Source of the DNA: a bacterium
Lineage (GTDB): Bacteria; Patescibacteriota; Microgenomatia; Curtissbacterales; GWA2-41-24
Reading direction: 5' to 3'
Assembly: GCA_021813125.1 (NCBI GenBank)
Contig: JAKALT010000012.1
Location: 1 to 34,261 of the forward strand
DNA: 34,261 nucleotides
This document shows, one piece after another, positions 25,578-34,261 of the stretch. Both the position numbers and the translations under genes were made by a program. The first letter of the stretch is position 1; every line of letters starts with the position of its first letter. Below the pieces are notes generated by a model. The model searched no databases. It was given only the letters and a program-made list of their open reading frames with translations, and was not told the DNA's origin.

Positions 25578-27394
25578 TGTACATTTTGGGAATTTCCTGT
25601 TTTTACCATGAGTCTGCAGCAGCTTTAATAAAAGATGGAAAAGTTGTGGCAGCAGCTGCCGAAGAAAGGTTTTCAAGAAAAAAACACGATGACGGTTTCC
25701 CAAAGCTAGCCATCGAATTTTGCCTAGAATTTGCCGGCATAAAAATGGAAGATGTCGATTATGTTGTCTTTTACGAGAAGCCATTTTGGAAATTTCAGCG
25801 CATCATTCTTTCAACACTTGAATCTTATCCGGCAGCCTTCCGTCTTTTTGCCAAAGCAATGTCAGTTTGGCTTCTGGATAAACTTTGGGTCAGGTCCATC
25901 ATTACAGAAGAGTTAAAAGTTGATGCCAAAAAAATCCTTTTCGTCCCTCACCATATTTCCCACGCCGCCTCCGCTTTCTACGCATCCGGTTTCGATAAAG
26001 CCACAATTATCACCCTGGACGGTGTGGGTGAATGGACAACAACAACATATGGAATTGGAAACGGCAACAAGTTAACTTTGGAAAAACAAATAACATTTCC
26101 CCACAGCCTGGGTCTCCTTTACTCAGTCTTCACAGCCTTTTTGGGATTTGAAGTAAACGACGGGGAATATAAGGTTATGGGTATGGCACCATATGGCAAG
26201 CCTAAATATCTGGATAAAGTTAAAAAACTTGCCAAAGTCTACCCTGACGGATCTTATGAGCTTAAGATGGAATATTTCACCTACTACAAGTCCGAACGCA
26301 AATCTTACAACCGGAAATTTGTGGAGCTTTTTGGCAAACCTAGACCAAAAGATATGTATTTTTTTACAAAAGCGTCTGGATATCCTAGCTATTTCGGTGA
26401 TAAACCCAAAAACTACAACGAGCTTTGTGAACTCAACCAAAAATATGCCGACATTGCTGCCTCTATCCAAGCTTTTACAGAAGAAGTTTTACTAAACCTT
26501 ACAAAAGCAATTTATAAAAAGACTAAAACAGAAAATCTCTGCATTGCTGGTGGTGTCGGCCTAAACAGTGTTGCCAACGGAATGCTTCTTAGAAAAGGCC
26601 CGTTTAAACGCATTTTCGTCCAACCGGCAGCTGGTGACGATGGCGGATCACTGGGTGCGGCACTTTACGCTTACCATTCTGTAATCGGCAAACCGCGCAA
26701 TTGGCAACAAACCAATTGCTACTTTGGGAAGTCCTATACATCAGCGGAAATTGAAGATTTTCTAAAAACAAATAAAATCAAATTTAAAAAGATCTCAAAC
26801 GAAACAACCCTAGTCGACTTTTTAGCCAAATCCATCAAAAATGGCCAGGTAATTGGTTTTTTCCATGACCGTTTTGAATGGGGTCCAAGGGCACTTGGAG
26901 CAAGATCCATTATGGCAGATCCTAGACGTGAGGAAATGAAAGAGGTGGTCAATACTAAAATTAAATTCCGTGAACCTTACAGGCCTTTTGCTCCGGTTAC
27001 TTTGGCCCAAAAAGCAGACCAATATTTTGAATTGGGGAAGCTCGAACACCAATATTTAACAAACTACATGCTTGGTGTTTTTCCGGTAAAATCTTCAAAA
27101 CGCAAGGTTATTCCTGCAGTCACCCACGTTGATGGCTCCGGACGCTTGCAAATTATTAATAAGTCCCAAAACTCCAGGTATTACAACTTAGTCAAACGTT
27201 TTGGCGATCTAACCGGTGTTTATGTTTTGATGAACACATCCTTTAACTTAAAAGGCGAACCCATTGTCAGCTCACCGAAGGAAGCATTCAGCACCTTTGT
27301 CCGATCTGGGCTCGATATTCTGGCACTTGAAAACTTTATCATCGAAAAAAGAGATATACCCAAAAAGTTGTTTGCAAATCCGTCAAAACTTTGA
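25577..27394 (+). CDS. Carbamoyltransferase, NodU/CmcH family
   Basis: MYILGISCFYHESAAALIKDGKVVAAAAEERFSRKKHD, HHISHAASAFYASGF, LCIAGGVGLNSVANG, RFEWGPRALGARSIMADPR and MNTSFNLKGEPIV. TAATG overlap with the previous gene and a GGAGG RBS. Confidence 0.95.
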   Translation: MYILGISCFYHESAAALIKDGKVVAAAAEERFSRKKHDDGFPKLAIEFCLEFAGIKMEDVDYVVFYEKPFWKFQRIILSTLESYPAAFRLFAKAMSVWLLDKLWVRSIITEELKVDAKKILFVPHHISHAASAFYASGFDKATIITLDGVGEWTTTTYGIGNGNKLTLEKQITFPHSLGLLYSVFTAFLGFEVNDGEYKVMGMAPYGKPKYLDKVKKLAKVYPDGSYELKMEYFTYYKSERKSYNRKFVELFGKPRPKDMYFFTKASGYPSYFGDKPKNYNELCELNQKYADIAASIQAFTEEVLLNLTKAIYKKTKTENLCIAGGVGLNSVANGMLLRKGPFKRIFVQPAAGDDGGSLGAALYAYHSVIGKPRNWQQTNCYFGKSYTSAEIEDFLKTNKIKFKKISNETTLVDFLAKSIKNGQVIGFFHDRFEWGPRALGARSIMADPRREEMKEVVNTKIKFREPYRPFAPVTLAQKADQYFELGKLEHQYLTNYMLGVFPVKSSKRKVIPAVTHVDGSGRLQIINKSQNSRYYNLVKRFGDLTGVYVLMNTSFNLKGEPIVSSPKEAFSTFVRSGLDILALENFIIEKRDIPKKLFANPSKL

Positions 27395-27406
27395 TAATTT
27401 AGAAAA

Positions 27407-27586
27407 ATGAGATTTTTAAAAAGCTTTTTTTCCAGAAGCGGGGAAGCCGGGGAACTGATGGTTTTTCTCTGGAAAGCAAAGCTTTGGTTTTTAATTCCTT
27501 TTGTTGTCATCCTTATTGTTTTTGGTTTGGTTCTCATTTTTGCGCAAGCCTCTGGAGTTAGCCCTTTTATCTACACGCTTTTTTAA
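27407..27586 (+). CDS. DUF5989-like small membrane protein, 59 aa
   Basis: MRFLKSFFSRSGEAGELMVFLWKAKLWFLIPFVVILIVFGLVLIFAQASGVSPFIYTLF*. The C-terminal pattern is typical of the family next to carbamoyltransferases. Not in the ORF track. Confidence 0.8.
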   Translation: MRFLKSFFSRSGEAGELMVFLWKAKLWFLIPFVVILIVFGLVLIFAQASGVSPFIYTLF

Positions 27587-27594
27587 TACCGCGT

Positions 27595-27623
27595 TTGACT
27601 ACCCAATCACTTTCTGCTAGAAT
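27595..27623 (+). promoter_or_regulatory. Promoter TTGACT-N17-TAGAAT upstream of nusA
   Basis: Hexamers and spacing read directly. Confidence 0.65.
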
Positions 27624-27660
27624 TCCCCAAGATTAAACATTTGGTTTTTTGAAACTAGAT

Positions 27661-27684
27661 AAGGCGCTATTTGCGCCTTTTTTT
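27661..27684 (+). terminator. Intrinsic terminator in the nusA leader: AAGGCGC-TATTT-GCGCCTT plus T-tract
   Basis: Perfect 7-bp stem with a 5-nt loop and continuous T run, lying between the promoter and nusA ATG. Confidence 0.8.
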
Positions 27685-27704
27685 GAATAAGAAAATTTTT
27701 AAAA

Positions 27705-29078
27705 ATGGCTATACAAGCAAGAACAGAATTTGCATCGGCACTAAATCAGGTTTGTTCCGAACGTGGCTTGGAACCGGAAGTTGTTGTTGAGTCTATTAAG
27801 CAGGCGATTCTAGCTGCTTACCGCAAAGATTATGGGGAAGCAGAAGGTATAGATGTTGACCTGGATGTTCAAAGTGGCGAAGTTTCCCTTACCAAAGATG
27901 GCAAAATAATGACACCGCCTGGTTTTGGCCGCATAGCGGCCCAAACTGCCAAACAGGTAATCTTGCAGCGCATCCGCGAGGCTGAAAAGAACGCAATTCT
28001 TGAAGAATACTCATCTAAAGTCAATACAATAGTTTCCGGTCTGGTGCAGCGCATTTCCGGCCCGGTTATAACGGTCAATTTAGGGAAAGCTGAAGGGATT
28101 ATGCCACCGGGCGAGCAGTCACATAACGAAAAGTATTTTGTTAACCAAAGATTGAAATTCTATGTTGTGGGCATCAAAGAAGGTGCTCGCGGTGAAGAAA
28201 TAATTGTCTCAAGAAGCGCAAATGGGCTCCTTGAAGGTCTTTTTAGGCAGGAAGTTCCGGAAATTACCCAAGGAACAGTTGAAGTTAAAACAATAGCAAG
28301 AGAAGGTGGCTCAAGATCTAAAATTGCTGTCAGTTCAAACCAAGCTGGAGTTGACCCGGTCGGCTCTTGCGTTGGCCAAAAAGGTGTCAGGGTCCAGGCA
28401 GTTATAAATGAGTTGGGCGACGAAAAGATTGACGTAATTTCTTATCAGGAAGATCCTGTTGAGTTTATAAAAGCGGCACTCTCACCGGCAAAAGACCTTC
28501 AGGTGAAAATTGACGAAAAAGAAAAGACTGCTGAAGTAACTACACCTGATGACCAGCTTTCTCTGGCAATAGGAAAAGAAGGCCAGAATGTCAGGCTTGC
28601 AGCTAAGCTCACCGGTTATAAGATCGATATTCGCGGGAAAAGCGGCACTCCAAAAGAAGTAGAAGCAAAAGAAAAGGCGCTTCAGGAGGAAGCCAAACGT
28701 GCTCTTGGCGTAACTGATGATGCTGCCAAAGAGGAAAAAGCTGCCGAAACGGTCTCCGAGACTCCTAAAGCCGGAAATCAACAGGCTGCTGCAGCTCAGC
28801 AGGCATCAGATCAACCATCAGACCAACCAACCGATGATACCCAAATCACTCCACCGGCTGATGATGCCGAACCACTTATTTCCGATGAACAGGAAAAAGC
28901 GGACGAACAGGCATCGGATGAAGTATCATCCAAAATCTCAGAGGCGGGTGTCCCATCAGATCAAACCGAAGAGCCAAAAGAAGAACCGCAACCCCAAGTA
29001 GAACAGACGGAACAAACTAGTCAAGTTGATACGCAAGTTGAAAGTCCAACTGAGGACAGCGAAGAGCCTGCCAAATGA
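27705..29078 (+). CDS. nusA: Transcription termination/antitermination factor NusA with long acidic/Gln-rich tail
   Basis: RTEFASALNQVCSERGLEPEVVVESIKQAILAAYRK, RSKIAVSSNQAGVDPVGSCVGQKGVRVQAVINELGDEKIDVI and LSLAIGKEGQNVRLAAKLTGYKIDI. Confidence 0.96.
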   Translation: MAIQARTEFASALNQVCSERGLEPEVVVESIKQAILAAYRKDYGEAEGIDVDLDVQSGEVSLTKDGKIMTPPGFGRIAAQTAKQVILQRIREAEKNAILEEYSSKVNTIVSGLVQRISGPVITVNLGKAEGIMPPGEQSHNEKYFVNQRLKFYVVGIKEGARGEEIIVSRSANGLLEGLFRQEVPEITQGTVEVKTIAREGGSRSKIAVSSNQAGVDPVGSCVGQKGVRVQAVINELGDEKIDVISYQEDPVEFIKAALSPAKDLQVKIDEKEKTAEVTTPDDQLSLAIGKEGQNVRLAAKLTGYKIDIRGKSGTPKEVEAKEKALQEEAKRALGVTDDAAKEEKAAETVSETPKAGNQQAAAAQQASDQPSDQPTDDTQITPPADDAEPLISDEQEKADEQASDEVSSKISEAGVPSDQTEEPKEEPQPQVEQTEQTSQVDTQVESPTEDSEEPAK

Positions 29079-29111
29079 AAAGTCAGCAGCTGCCGCAAAA
29101 ATTAAATATAC

Positions 29112-30542
29112 ATGACAGATACAAAATCAACAAACGCTCGTCCACCAATTGTCACCTTAATGGGGCATGTGGATCATGGCAAAACAACGCTTCTTGACGC
29201 AATCAGAAAAACTAATATTGTCTCCAGCGAACATGGTGGTATAACCCAGCATATTGGTGCCTACCAGATAATTTTTGAAGAAAAACCTATCACTTTTATC
29301 GACACTCCCGGCCATGCAGCTTTCGAAAAAATGCGCTCGCGCGGAGCCGAAATTGCAGATATTGTTATCTTGGTTGTTGCCGCAAATGATGGGGTGAAAC
29401 CTCAAACCACAGAAGCTATAAAACACATCAAAAAGGCAGACAAACCGATAATCGTGGCTGTCACAAAAGTCGATCTCCCAAATATCAACATCGAAAAGGT
29501 TAAAAAGGAACTTAAAGATCAGGATGTTCTCGTTGAAAGCTATGGGGGGCAAGTCCCGGTCGTCGAAGTTTCTGCCCCAAAAGGCAACGGAATTTCAGAA
29601 CTTTTAGAACTTATCCAGCTACTCTGGCAAATTTCTCCTAAGCCAAACTTACCAGAAGAACCCCTCGAAGCAGTTATTGTTGAGTCTTACATGGACAAAA
29701 ATAGAGGTGCTATAGTCAGCGCAATTCCGAAAGTAGGCACACTTAAGGTAGGCAATAAAATAAATCTTGACGGTGAAACGGTAACAATAAGAGCTTTAAT
29801 AGACGACTTGGGTCAAAATATTAAGGAAGCCCTTCCCGGCAAGCCTTGCGAGATACTTGGTTTCAAAAAGGCACTGGACGTTGGTACCGTAATCCGTGAC
29901 ACAACAACAACAAAGAATTCCGTCCAAAAAACCCAAGCAACATTATCCGATATCATTGCCAAATCCCAAGAAGTAAAAGATAAATTCAAAATAGTCGTGA
30001 AAGCGGACGTTTTGGGTTCACTTGAGGCTATCTCGGCTAATTTGCCCCAAAACGTTTTAGTTGTATCCCAAGGCGTTGGCGAAGTGCAACCAAATGACGT
30101 ATCTTTTGCAAAACTCGCCCACGCACCTATTTTAGCTTTTAACGTAAAAACTTCCCCATCCGTCCAACACCAGGCCGAAAGAGAAGGCGTCATGATTAGG
30201 CCTTACAAAATTATTTATGAACTAATTGCCGACATGGAAGACGTATCGACCGGATTTGAAGCTGCTAAACAGGAGAAAAAAGTAAAAGCCCAGGGCCAAA
30301 TTATTGCAATATTCACTATCGATGGCAAAACAATTGCAGGTACTAAGGTTACTAAGGGAAAATTCACGCTTGGAGACAACATTTTTGTAAAATCTCTGGG
30401 TGGAACCAAAGAGTCGAAAATAGTTTCTCTGAAAAAATTTAAAAAGGATGTCGAAACGGTTGTGGCTGGCCAGGAATGCGGTATTGGGTTTTCCACTGAA
30501 CTTGACTTTAGGGAAGGGGATATAATAGAATCCCTGGGCTAA
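29112..30542 (+). CDS. infB: Translation initiation factor IF-2, N-terminally minimal
   Basis: [79 protein letters not shown], and [12 protein letters not shown]. Confidence 0.96.
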   Translation: MTDTKSTNARPPIVTLMGHVDHGKTTLLDAIRKTNIVSSEHGGITQHIGAYQIIFEEKPITFIDTPGHAAFEKMRSRGAEIADIVILVVAANDGVKPQTTEAIKHIKKADKPIIVAVTKVDLPNINIEKVKKELKDQDVLVESYGGQVPVVEVSAPKGNGISELLELIQLLWQISPKPNLPEEPLEAVIVESYMDKNRGAIVSAIPKVGTLKVGNKINLDGETVTIRALIDDLGQNIKEALPGKPCEILGFKKALDVGTVIRDTTTTKNSVQKTQATLSDIIAKSQEVKDKFKIVVKADVLGSLEAISANLPQNVLVVSQGVGEVQPNDVSFAKLAHAPILAFNVKTSPSVQHQAEREGVMIRPYKIIYELIADMEDVSTGFEAAKQEKKVKAQGQIIAIFTIDGKTIAGTKVTKGKFTLGDNIFVKSLGGTKESKIVSLKKFKKDVETVVAGQECGIGFSTELDFREGDIIESLG

Positions 30543-30560
30543 AATTATACCCAATATCAG

Positions 30561-31466
30561 ATGGACGATTACTTAAAGCAACAAACGCTGGACAAAATAA
30601 CCAAATCGCAAAAAATCTGTATAGCAGTTTCCCAAAGTTTGGGCTTCGACGGGTTAGCATCGGCCTTAGCCCTTTACCTTTCACTTTCAAAACTCGGTAA
30701 AAACCCTGTAGTTTTGGCAAAAAGCCCAAGCGTCGATGAGGCAATGAAACTTTATGGTGTTGGAAAAATTGGAAACGTTAACGAAAATAAGAAAAATTTG
30801 GTAATTTCTGTACAAAATGCTTCTACAAATGTTGATAAAGTAACTCATGCACTTGAAGGTAGCAACTTAAAAATAGTAGTTCACGCAATCCCAAATTCTT
30901 TGGGAATTTCCCAGAGAGACATCTCGTTTTCAAAAGAAGCCTCAAACCCCGATTTGATAATTGCTATTGGTTACGACTCTCTTGAGGCTTTGAGGAACGA
31001 TCTTACCCATGAACAATCAATAGACTCAAAATCTTTTATAATCAGTGTTAATAAAACACAAATGAATCAAAATTATGCTCAGATAAACATTTTAGAAGAA
31101 GGAGCCGCAGGGGTTAGCGAAGTTATAACCCGTCTTTTGCAAGAGCTGGCCCTACCGGTTGACGAGGATATTGCTTTTAATCTTTATTCCGGCATATCCC
31201 ATTCGACGCAAAATTTCTCTCCGGGGTTAACAAACCCGACAAGTTTTGAAGCGGCACAATGGCTTATTAAATTTGGGGCGGGGAAAGCAAGCTTTGCAAC
31301 AGGAACCCCAAAAACGGAAAGTACAGCACAAGAAGTTTCTCAAAACCAACCTGCTCAGCACCTTACTGCTCAACAAGATTTTGATGCGGATGAAAGTTCT
31401 CAGGAAGATTGGTTAAAACCTCCCAAGATATATCACGGTTCCAAGTCTTTTGACACGGATTCCTAA
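30561..31466 (+). CDS. DHH/DHHA1-like phosphoesterase homologue with degenerate catalytic motifs
   Basis: Fold-like pattern SLGFDGLASALALYLSLSKLGKNPVVL, PDLIIAIGYDSLEAL and SVNKTQMNQNYAQINILEEGAAGVSEVITRLLQEL at DHH motif positions, but without the HxxPDxD and DHH residues. Confidence 0.65.
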   Translation: MDDYLKQQTLDKITKSQKICIAVSQSLGFDGLASALALYLSLSKLGKNPVVLAKSPSVDEAMKLYGVGKIGNVNENKKNLVISVQNASTNVDKVTHALEGSNLKIVVHAIPNSLGISQRDISFSKEASNPDLIIAIGYDSLEALRNDLTHEQSIDSKSFIISVNKTQMNQNYAQINILEEGAAGVSEVITRLLQELALPVDEDIAFNLYSGISHSTQNFSPGLTNPTSFEAAQWLIKFGAGKASFATGTPKTESTAQEVSQNQPAQHLTAQQDFDADESSQEDWLKPPKIYHGSKSFDTDS

Positions 31467-31478
31467 CTACTATATACT
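31450..31478 (+). promoter_or_regulatory. Promoter TTGACA-N17-TATACT upstream of rpsO
   Basis: Hexamers and spacing read directly. 12 nt to ATG. Confidence 0.6.
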
Positions 31479-31490
31479 TAACTCTCACAA

Positions 31491-31754
31491 ATGGCTGCAA
31501 CATCAAAAAAACAAGTCATCGATAAGTTTAAAACCCACGAAGGCGACACCGGTTCACCCGAAGTTCAAGTTGCTCTGATTTCTCAGCGTATCACAAACGT
31601 GGCGGCTCATCTTAAATCGCACTCCCATGACAATCATTCCAGGCGCGGGCTTCTTTCTATGATCAATAAAAGAAGAAGACTTCTCCACTACTTAATGAGA
31701 AAAGCCCCCGACAGGTACAAGGACATAATTGACAAGCTTGGAATGTCAAAGTAA
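31491..31754 (+). CDS. rpsO: 30S ribosomal protein S15
   Basis: GDTGSPEVQVALISQRITNVAAHLKSHSHDNHSRRGLLSMINKRRRLLHYLMRKAPDRYKDIIDKLGM. Confidence 0.97.
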   Translation: MAATSKKQVIDKFKTHEGDTGSPEVQVALISQRITNVAAHLKSHSHDNHSRRGLLSMINKRRRLLHYLMRKAPDRYKDIIDKLGMSK

Positions 31755-31785
31755 CTTGCCTTTTTGAAGGTTATAGGTTACACTT

Positions 31786-31885
31786 ACATAAGTTAGACTT
31801 GGGAAAAGAGATGTTGGAAGTTGAGTAATATGAATCAATTCTGGTTCAAATTGCCCGATTTCTAACTCCTCTTTCTCCCATAGTT
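31786..31885 (+). other. Long imperfect stem-loop between rpsO and pnp
   Basis: TAAGTTAGACTTGGGAAAAGAGATGTTGGAAGT pairs imperfectly (G-U tolerant) with ATTTCTAACTCCTCTTTCTCCCATAGTTACATTA. Confidence 0.5.
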
Positions 31886-31897
31886 ACATTAGATTTA

Positions 31898-34117
31898 ATG
31901 CAACAAAAAATAGTAAAAAAAGAACTTGAAATAGGTGGTAAGAAGCTTATTCTGGAAACAGGTAAGTTAGCAAACCATGCAAATGGTGCAGTACTGGCAA
32001 CATACGGCGAAACAGTGGTTTTGGCAACAGCCGTTTCCCAAAACCCTACCCAAGATTTGGGCTATTTCCCGCTTTCCGTTGATCTTGATGAAAAACTTTA
32101 TGCAGGTGGACGAATTTCAACTTCCCGTTTCATAAAGCGCGAAAACCGACCAAGCGAAAAGGCGATCCTAACATCCAGGCTCATAGACAGAAGCATCAGA
32201 CCACTTTTTCCCAAAGGTTTTCAGGCAGAGGTACAGGTAATAATCACCGTTCTTTCTATCGACAATACCAATGACCCCGATATACCGGCTCTCATTGCCA
32301 CCTCGGCAGCGCTGGCAATTTCTAACATTCCGTGGAATGGTCCAATTTCCGGTCTTAGAGTAGCCCTAAAAGAGGGAAATTATGTTCTTAATCCGACAGA
32401 GGAGGAACGAGCGGCTTCCGAGCTGGAGGTTTTAGTTGCCTCAACAAAGGACGAGATTGTCATGATCGAAACTGCTGCAAACGAAGTAGAAGAAAAAACC
32501 ATCGCCGGTGCTTTTAAATTTGCGCTGGAAGCCGGTAAAGCGGTAATTTCCTTAATCGAAGATTTTGCCAAAGAAGCAGGTCAACCAAAGCAAGACTACG
32601 AACAAGAAAAATTATCAGCAAAGACCCAAGAAAAAATCCGTCAATTTATCGAAAAAAATCTTATGGCAGATTTTGAGGACAAAAGCCAGGATGAAGGTTG
32701 GTTTGGTGACAGTATAAAAACCTTGGAAGATGAGTTTCTCAAAAAAGAGGAAGCAAGTGAATTAAAAGAAGCAGAAGAACAGGAAGTAAGCGCAAAAGTT
32801 TTATCAGATATTTTAGAGGAAATCGTTACGGATAAATTAAGGGATGACATTTTAACCCACAACAAGCGTCCTGATGGCAGAAAACCCGACGAAATCCGTC
32901 CACTTTCAATTGATGCGGGCTTGCTTCCACGAACCCACGGTTCGGGCCTTTTTCAACGAGGCGAAACACAGGTGCTTTCAATAGTTACTCTCGGTTCTCC
33001 GGCACTGGAGCAGCTGATTGAGGGCATGTACGGTGAAGAAACAAAAAGATACATGCACCACTACAACTTTCCGCCTTTTTCAACCGGAGAAGCAAAAAGA
33101 AGAGGTGCACCGGGAAGGCGGGAGATCGGACATGGGGCTTTAGCTGAAAAAGCTCTCGTACCTGTCATTCCGTCATCAGACCAATTCCCTTACACAATTA
33201 GGGTTGTTTCGGAAGTACTATCATCTGCAGGCTCAACATCCCAGGCCTCTGTCTGCGCATCGACGCTTGCTCTTATGGACGCCGGTGTTCCGATAAAAGA
33301 ACCCGTCGCCGGAATTTCAATCGGGCTAATAACCGATAAAGTTAACCGCTCAAAATACGTCACCTTAACAGACATTGCTTACCAGGAAGATGCCCAGGGT
33401 GACATGGATTTCAAAGTTGCCGGAACAAAAAATGGTATTACAGCAATCCAGATGGATATCAAGCTAAACGGTCTTTCTCTGAAAATTATTGATGAAGCGC
33501 TCGAAAAAGCAAAAACAGCAAGGCTTCATCTTCTTGGCGAGATGCAAAGAATTATTCCGGAATCCAGAAAACAGCTCTCTGTTCACGCACCCCGCGTTAT
33601 TGTTGTTAAAATTGATCCCTCAAAAATTGGCGAGGTTGTCGGCTCTGGAGGCCGGGTCATCAACAAAATTATTGCAGAAACCGGCGCGGCAATCGATATC
33701 ACCGACGATGGCAATGTCACAATAAGCAGCAAAGATGCACAAGCTTGCCAAAAAGCCGCAGAATGGGTTGAAGGAATTGTTAAAGAACCCCAACCTGAAG
33801 AAGAATATGAAGGAACTGTCAAAAGAATAATGAATTTTGGTGCCTTCGTTGAAATTTTGCCGGGCAAAGAAGGCCTCGTCCATATATCGCAGCTTGCTCC
33901 CCATCGGGTAGAAAATGTAGAAGACGTTGTCAAAATAGGCCAAAAGGTAAAAGTAAGGGTAGTTGAGATTGATGATCAGGGAAGGCTAAATCTTTCGATG
34001 CTTTTTGGAGACGACATAAAAGAAAAATCAAGTCAAGTTAGGCGGGAAGCTCCTCGTGGAAGGTTTGACAATCGCGACAGAGGAAGAAGGCCAGGGAGAG
34101 GCCCCAAAAGATATTAA
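31898..34117 (+). CDS. pnp: Polyribonucleotide nucleotidyltransferase (PNPase)
   Basis: Two RNase PH-like domains, FPPFSTGEAKRRGAPGRREIGHGALAEKAL, KH domain KIGEVVGSGGRVINKIIAETGAAIDI, and S1 domain EGTVKRIMNFGAFVEILPGKEGLVHIS. Confidence 0.98.
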   Translation: MQQKIVKKELEIGGKKLILETGKLANHANGAVLATYGETVVLATAVSQNPTQDLGYFPLSVDLDEKLYAGGRISTSRFIKRENRPSEKAILTSRLIDRSIRPLFPKGFQAEVQVIITVLSIDNTNDPDIPALIATSAALAISNIPWNGPISGLRVALKEGNYVLNPTEEERAASELEVLVASTKDEIVMIETAANEVEEKTIAGAFKFALEAGKAVISLIEDFAKEAGQPKQDYEQEKLSAKTQEKIRQFIEKNLMADFEDKSQDEGWFGDSIKTLEDEFLKKEEASELKEAEEQEVSAKVLSDILEEIVTDKLRDDILTHNKRPDGRKPDEIRPLSIDAGLLPRTHGSGLFQRGETQVLSIVTLGSPALEQLIEGMYGEETKRYMHHYNFPPFSTGEAKRRGAPGRREIGHGALAEKALVPVIPSSDQFPYTIRVVSEVLSSAGSTSQASVCASTLALMDAGVPIKEPVAGISIGLITDKVNRSKYVTLTDIAYQEDAQGDMDFKVAGTKNGITAIQMDIKLNGLSLKIIDEALEKAKTARLHLLGEMQRIIPESRKQLSVHAPRVIVVKIDPSKIGEVVGSGGRVINKIIAETGAAIDITDDGNVTISSKDAQACQKAAEWVEGIVKEPQPEEEYEGTVKRIMNFGAFVEILPGKEGLVHISQLAPHRVENVEDVVKIGQKVKVRVVEIDDQGRLNLSMLFGDDIKEKSSQVRREAPRGRFDNRDRGRRPGRGPKRY

Positions 34118-34261
34118 ATGAAGCCTAGTCCCAGCATTATTTTGGGATCAGCAGCAGCCGCTTTAATTATAGCTTCAATTATTCTATCACTAGCCTTTTT
34201 TAAAAAAGATCAAAGTTATATCTTTTTAACTTCCCAAAAAAATCGTTTCGATTTAAATTTT
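34118..34261 (+). CDS. Start of a membrane/secreted protein (truncated by the window end)
   Basis: TAA-ATG junction with pnp; MKPSPSIILGSAAAALIIASIILSLAFFKKDQSYIFLTSQKNRFDLNF, an N-terminal TM/signal anchor. Confidence 0.6.
   Translation, partial: MKPSPSIILGSAAAALIIASIILSLAFFKKDQSYIFLTSQKNRFDLNF

Noticed and set aside
31004-31020. CCATGAACAATCAA in the DHH-like gene, identical to part of the lepA heptamer element
   Set aside because: A 14-nt match alone is not significant in 34 kb of AT-leaning sequence, and there is no periodic arm or inverted partner nearby.
1-34261. Alternative genetic code (UGA as Gly/Trp, as in some CPR lineages)
   Set aside because: lepA, the YjjX-like gene and the NUDIX gene all end naturally at TGA at the expected C-termini, with no in-frame TGA inside conserved proteins.
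1-34261. Prophage, transposon or classical defence island
   Set aside because: No transposase, integrase, phage structural, restriction-modification, toxin-antitoxin or cas genes recognised. Gene content is housekeeping plus small orphans.

Overview
Compact, gene-dense, AT-leaning bacterial chromosomal segment using the standard code (TGA acts as stop). Short HrcA, IF-2 and DnaJ, many tiny proteins and a pared-down nusA-infB-rpsO-pnp block suggest a Patescibacteria/CPR genome, possibly Microgenomates-like; that placement is inference. Recognisable blocks: a UvrD/PcrA helicase (truncated at the left edge), trx-tpiA-LCP, rpsT, murJ-lepA, a run of small housekeeping and unknown genes, a CIRCE-controlled hrcA-grpE-dnaK-dnaJ heat-shock locus, a run of small single-gene units (ACT, cupin, GNAT, SGNH and others), an RRM protein, a SET-domain protein, an SGNH/SxtJ-like/carbamoyltransferase/DUF5989 cassette, and nusA-infB-(degenerate DHH)-rpsO-pnp. 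Most interesting signals: (1) the same (G/C/T)AACCAT heptamer family arranged as facing inverted arms and inserted in frame in two conserved genes, uvrD/pcrA and lepA; (2) a related architecture with a 9-nt period in the dnaJ promoter region; (3) many genes with a sigma70-type -10 hexamer only 6-9 nt before the start codon, implying widespread leaderless transcripts; (4) an intrinsic terminator between a good promoter and nusA; (5) a DHH phosphoesterase homologue with its catalytic motifs lost, in a syntenic position; (6) a short repeated intergenic motif, CCRCCGCRARTTTGATTT. No CRISPR array, tRNA, rRNA or transposase was identified.
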